Shown here one piece after another: positions 61,677-64,000 of a DNA stretch of 64,000 nucleotides. Positions within the stretch are counted from its first letter, which is position 1. Each line of letters begins with the position of its first letter. The notes under the pieces are model-generated. The model did not search any database and had not been told where the DNA came from. It saw only the letters and a list, made by a program, of their open reading frames with translations. A program made the position numbers and the translations under genes. Origin of the DNA: Allobosea sp. UNC402CLCol (GTDB lineage Bacteria > Pseudomonadota > Alphaproteobacteria > Rhizobiales > Beijerinckiaceae); assembly GCF_000745475.1 (NCBI RefSeq), contig NZ_JQJJ01000008.1, forward strand, positions 372,001 through 436,000, read 5' to 3'.

Positions 61677-61975
61677 TCCGGTATCCAATCCTGATCGCTA
61701 CGACCGATGTCCGCTGCCCATGCAGCGATCGCCGGCGGCGACATTCCCGAAGTCGGCATCGAGCCGGCTACCGGTAGGCCAATCTCTTGGTGCGGCCGCA
61801 ACATAAGCCTTAGAGGCGGCCTCTCAAAATCACGCTTTCTTTCGCTGTGTTACAGCCGGAAAGCTTTGAGGGCGGAACAATAACAGACTGAAAGATAACG
61901 ATTTTTTAACAGCGAAAATCCCGCCGCGCAGCCTGCGCGACGGGATTGGTTACAAGGCCGCGACGGGCCGGGAGA
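61677..61975. other. ftsZ-lpxC intergenic region
   Basis: A 299-base spacer, AT-rich near 61830-61915 by local standards. It holds the ftsZ terminator hairpin (61917-61947) and the likely promoter of lpxC. A TTAAC word at 61906-61910 is a single half-site of the CtrA type; without a partner I do not call it. Confidence 0.5.
61917..61947 (-). terminator. Terminator of ftsZ
   Basis: AATCCCGTCGCGCA and TGCGCGGCGGGATT form a near-perfect 14-base stem with a three-base loop on the minus strand, followed by TTTTCG. It lies 29 bases after the ftsZ stop. The T run is short, so it may end only part of the transcripts. Confidence 0.75.
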
Positions 61976-63664
61976 TCAGTTCGCCTGGCGGCGCAGGAAA
62001 GCCGGAATCTCCAGCTGGTCTTCTTCGCTGTTGCGAGTCGGCGCGGCACGGCCATGCGGATCGAGCTGGCCCTGGGCCGGGCGCGAGGCCGGCGGCGCCG
62101 GGCGACGCATGTACTCGGCATGGGCAGCGCTCGGCGCCGCCGCCTGCGGCATGGCCGGGGCCTGGCGCGCCGGAACAGGCGCCGGCGCGGCGTGCTGCTC
62201 CTCCTCGTCCTTGCGGCCGAAACCGACCGAGGCAAGGCGCTGCATCAGCGACATGCGCTTCTGCTCGACGGCGCTCGGCGCCTGCGGCACGGGCTGCGCG
62301 CCGCGCTGGGCGTGGAGCTGGGCCTGGCCCGGAGCCGGCAGATCCTCGATCCGCGGCATGCGGGTCGGGCGCACCGCGCGCTCCGGCGCCGGCGGAATGA
62401 AGCTCTCGTCGAAGTGCAGGCTCGGCTCGGCCGGGGCGTGCGGCTCGGGCGCCGGAGCAGCGACCATCATCGCACGCGGCTGCATCGGCTCGATGCGGAT
62501 GTCCTGCGTGACCTGCGCGGCGGGAACCGGCTCGGCGAGCGGAGCGGCACGAGCCGTCTCGATCACCGGCGCGGGCTGCTGGGCGGGACGGGGCGCCTGC
62601 GTCGCGGCATTGCTGCGCAGGCGGGCCTCCTGCTTCAGGCGCTCGGCCACCTGGGCAATGCGGGCTTCGGTCTCGTCGGACTCGCCGACATGCGAGAGCG
62701 GCTTGTCGATGCCGGTCGCGACGACCGAGACGCGCACCGTGCCCTCGAGCGATTCGTCGAAGGTGGCGCCGACGATGATGTTGGCCTCGGAATCGACCTC
62801 CTCGCGGATGCGGGTGGCAGCCTCGTCGACCTCGTACAGCTTCATGTCGCGCCCGCCGGTGATCGAGATCAGCAGGCCGCGCGCGCCCTTCATCGAGATG
62901 TCGTCAAGCAGCGGGTTGTTGATCGCGGCCTGGGCTGCGGTCAGCGCGCGCTTCTCGCCCTGCGCCTCGCCGGTGCCCATCATCGCCTTGCCCATGCCAC
63001 GCATCACTGCGCGCACGTCGGCGAAGTCGAGGTTGATGAGGCCGGGACGGACCATCAGGTCGGTGATGCAGGCGACGCCCGAATAGAGCACCTGGTCAGC
63101 CATGCCGAAGGCGTCGGCGAAGCCGGTCGTCTCGTTGGCGACGCGGAACAGGTTCTGGTTCGGGATGACGATCAGCGTATCGACAGCCTCGTTGAGCTCG
63201 GAGATGCCGGCTTCCGCCATGCGCATGCGGCGCTGGCCCTCGAACTGGAAGGGCTTGGTGACGACGCCGACGGTCAGGATCCCCATGTCGCGGGCGACGC
63301 GGGCGATGGCCGGGGCAGCGCCCGTGCCGGTGCCGCCGCCCATGCCGGCGGTGATGAAGACCATATGTGCGCCCGCCAGGTGATCGCGAATCTCGTCGAT
63401 GACTTCCTCGGCCGCGGCCCGCCCGACTTCCGGCTGCGAGCCGGCGCCGAGGCCCTCGGTGACCTGGAGGCCCATCTGGATGATGCGCGAGGAGCGCGAG
63501 AGCGCCAGCGCCTGCGCATCCGTGTTGGCGCAGACGAAGTCGACGCCGTCGAGACCGGCCTCGATCATGTTGTTGACCGCATTGCCGCCCGCACCGCCGA
63601 CACCGAAGACCGTGATCCGGGGCTTGAGTTCCCGGATGTCCGGGGCTTGCAGATTCATCGCCAT
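61976..63664 (-). CDS. ftsZ: Cell division protein FtsZ
   Basis: A 562-residue tubulin-like GTPase that forms the division ring. The GTP-binding signature [10 protein letters not shown], the N-terminal [22 protein letters not shown] and the T7-loop region with [11 protein letters not shown] are all present in about residues 1-320. A long Ala/Pro/Gln-rich linker of about 220 residues follows, then the C-terminal peptide [14 protein letters not shown] that binds FtsA and other partners. Long linkers are typical of Rhizobiales. AGAGG lies before the ATG at 63664. Confidence 0.97.
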   Translation of the reverse strand: MAMNLQAPDIRELKPRITVFGVGGAGGNAVNNMIEAGLDGVDFVCANTDAQALALSRSSRIIQMGLQVTEGLGAGSQPEVGRAAAEEVIDEIRDHLAGAHMVFITAGMGGGTGTGAAPAIARVARDMGILTVGVVTKPFQFEGQRRMRMAEAGISELNEAVDTLIVIPNQNLFRVANETTGFADAFGMADQVLYSGVACITDLMVRPGLINLDFADVRAVMRGMGKAMMGTGEAQGEKRALTAAQAAINNPLLDDISMKGARGLLISITGGRDMKLYEVDEAATRIREEVDSEANIIVGATFDESLEGTVRVSVVATGIDKPLSHVGESDETEARIAQVAERLKQEARLRSNAATQAPRPAQQPAPVIETARAAPLAEPVPAAQVTQDIRIEPMQPRAMMVAAPAPEPHAPAEPSLHFDESFIPPAPERAVRPTRMPRIEDLPAPGQAQLHAQRGAQPVPQAPSAVEQKRMSLMQRLASVGFGRKDEEEQHAAPAPVPARQAPAMPQAAAPSAAHAEYMRRPAPPASRPAQGQLDPHGRAAPTRNSEEDQLEIPAFLRRQAN

Positions 63665-63827
63665 GATTGCCTCTTTTGATCCCTTTGACCGGCGCCTGGC
63701 GGGAGCCGTCGATTGCTACGTTTGACGCCGTGCCCGCTGACGCGGGCGGTACTCACTCAATTCTGGAACTTGGCCGGTCTTGGAGTAGCGGTCCGGGAAA
63801 ACCGGTTTCCGCTTTTCCGCGCCAAGT

Positions 63828-64000
63828 TCAGAAACTGTCCTTCAGCCACCGCCCGACGCGCGAGAAATAGCCGTCCGTCCCGGTCGCGAAATAGCGCCCG
63901 CCGGCGGCGCGTGGTTCGAAATGCTCGACATGCGCGACCTGCGGATAGACCAGCAGGCCGACCGCCGCCGCAAAGGCCGGCCCCTTGCCGGCTTCGGGCA
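63828..64000 (-). CDS. ftsA: Cell division protein FtsA (partial)
   Basis: Only the last 57 residues are in the window; the gene begins beyond position 64000. The visible end (GPAFAAAVGLLVYPQVAH, then GYFSRVGRWLKDSF) matches the C-terminus of FtsA, the actin-like protein that ties FtsZ to the membrane, including the final amphipathic helix. It precedes ftsZ by 163 bases, which contain a perfect ten-base palindrome AAACCGGTTT at 63799-63808. Confidence 0.92.
   Translation of the reverse strand, partial: PEAGKGPAFAAAVGLLVYPQVAHVEHFEPRAAGGRYFATGTDGYFSRVGRWLKDSF

Noticed and set aside
61906..61910. CtrA site near lpxC/ftsZ
   Set aside because: Only one TTAAC half-site is present, without the second half at the required spacing.
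63799..63808. AAACCGGTTT palindrome between ftsZ and ftsA as an operator
   Set aside because: It occurs once and is short; similar words are common repeats in this group, so there is no basis to assign a regulator.

Overview
The window is a chromosomal segment of a high-GC alphaproteobacterium of the order Hyphomicrobiales (Rhizobiales); Bosea or a close relative is my best guess, inferred from gene content only. Supporting signs are the division cluster order ftsA-ftsZ-lpxC-bamD-recN, a circularly permuted two-piece tmRNA gene, the alphaproteobacterial type of SspB, betaine-lipid genes btaA-btaB, DUF4169 and DUF2189 proteins, and several families of intergenic palindromes. I found no insertion sequence, prophage, CRISPR array, rRNA or tRNA.

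Layout. 0-22 kb: a core block usually syntenic in Rhizobiales (ilvI, miaA, serB, degP, hflC, hflK, folA, thyA). Here ilvI has an attenuation leader with its own small peptide, but the usual partner ilvH is not next to it. Between folA/GNAT and thyA sits an 8.8-kb block: uppP, a FixJ-type two-component pair, an ABC importer with a fused double permease, a small coupled protein and a TRAP transporter. Neither transporter has a solute-binding protein here, and the divergent promoter region carries a 7-2-7 palindrome. 22-26 kb: two PepSY proteins, tmRNA (tag ANDNNARVAVAA), sspB, fumC and two small genes. The trans-translation tag and the adaptor that delivers tagged proteins to ClpXP are therefore neighbours.

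26-36 kb: a large AsmA protein, a D-lactate dehydrogenase-like flavoprotein, a thioesterase, a K+ channel with a zinc ribbon, btaA-btaB behind a PHO-box-like site, and msrB. 36-44 kb: AidB-like dehydrogenase, UvrD/PcrA helicase, a TetR regulator with two similar operators and a membrane protein, HxlR/SDR divergent pair, a VOC protein, prmA, and a two-gene small-protein operon whose terminator lies inside the prmA 3' end. 44-54 kb: aminopeptidase P, AraC-azlC-azlD, an MFS exporter divergent from a second AraC regulator, ligA, and a DUF2189 membrane protein.

54-64 kb: a 24-residue membrane peptide behind an EcfG-like promoter, a DEAD-box helicase, an MBL hydrolase, then recN, bamD, lpxC, ftsZ and the end of ftsA, all read leftwards. 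The most notable signals outside ordinary genes are the ilv attenuator, the permuted tmRNA, the paired TetR operators, the PHO box, repeated TCGCA-NN-TGCGA palindromes near 44.35 kb, the transport block, and several unannotated-looking short genes.
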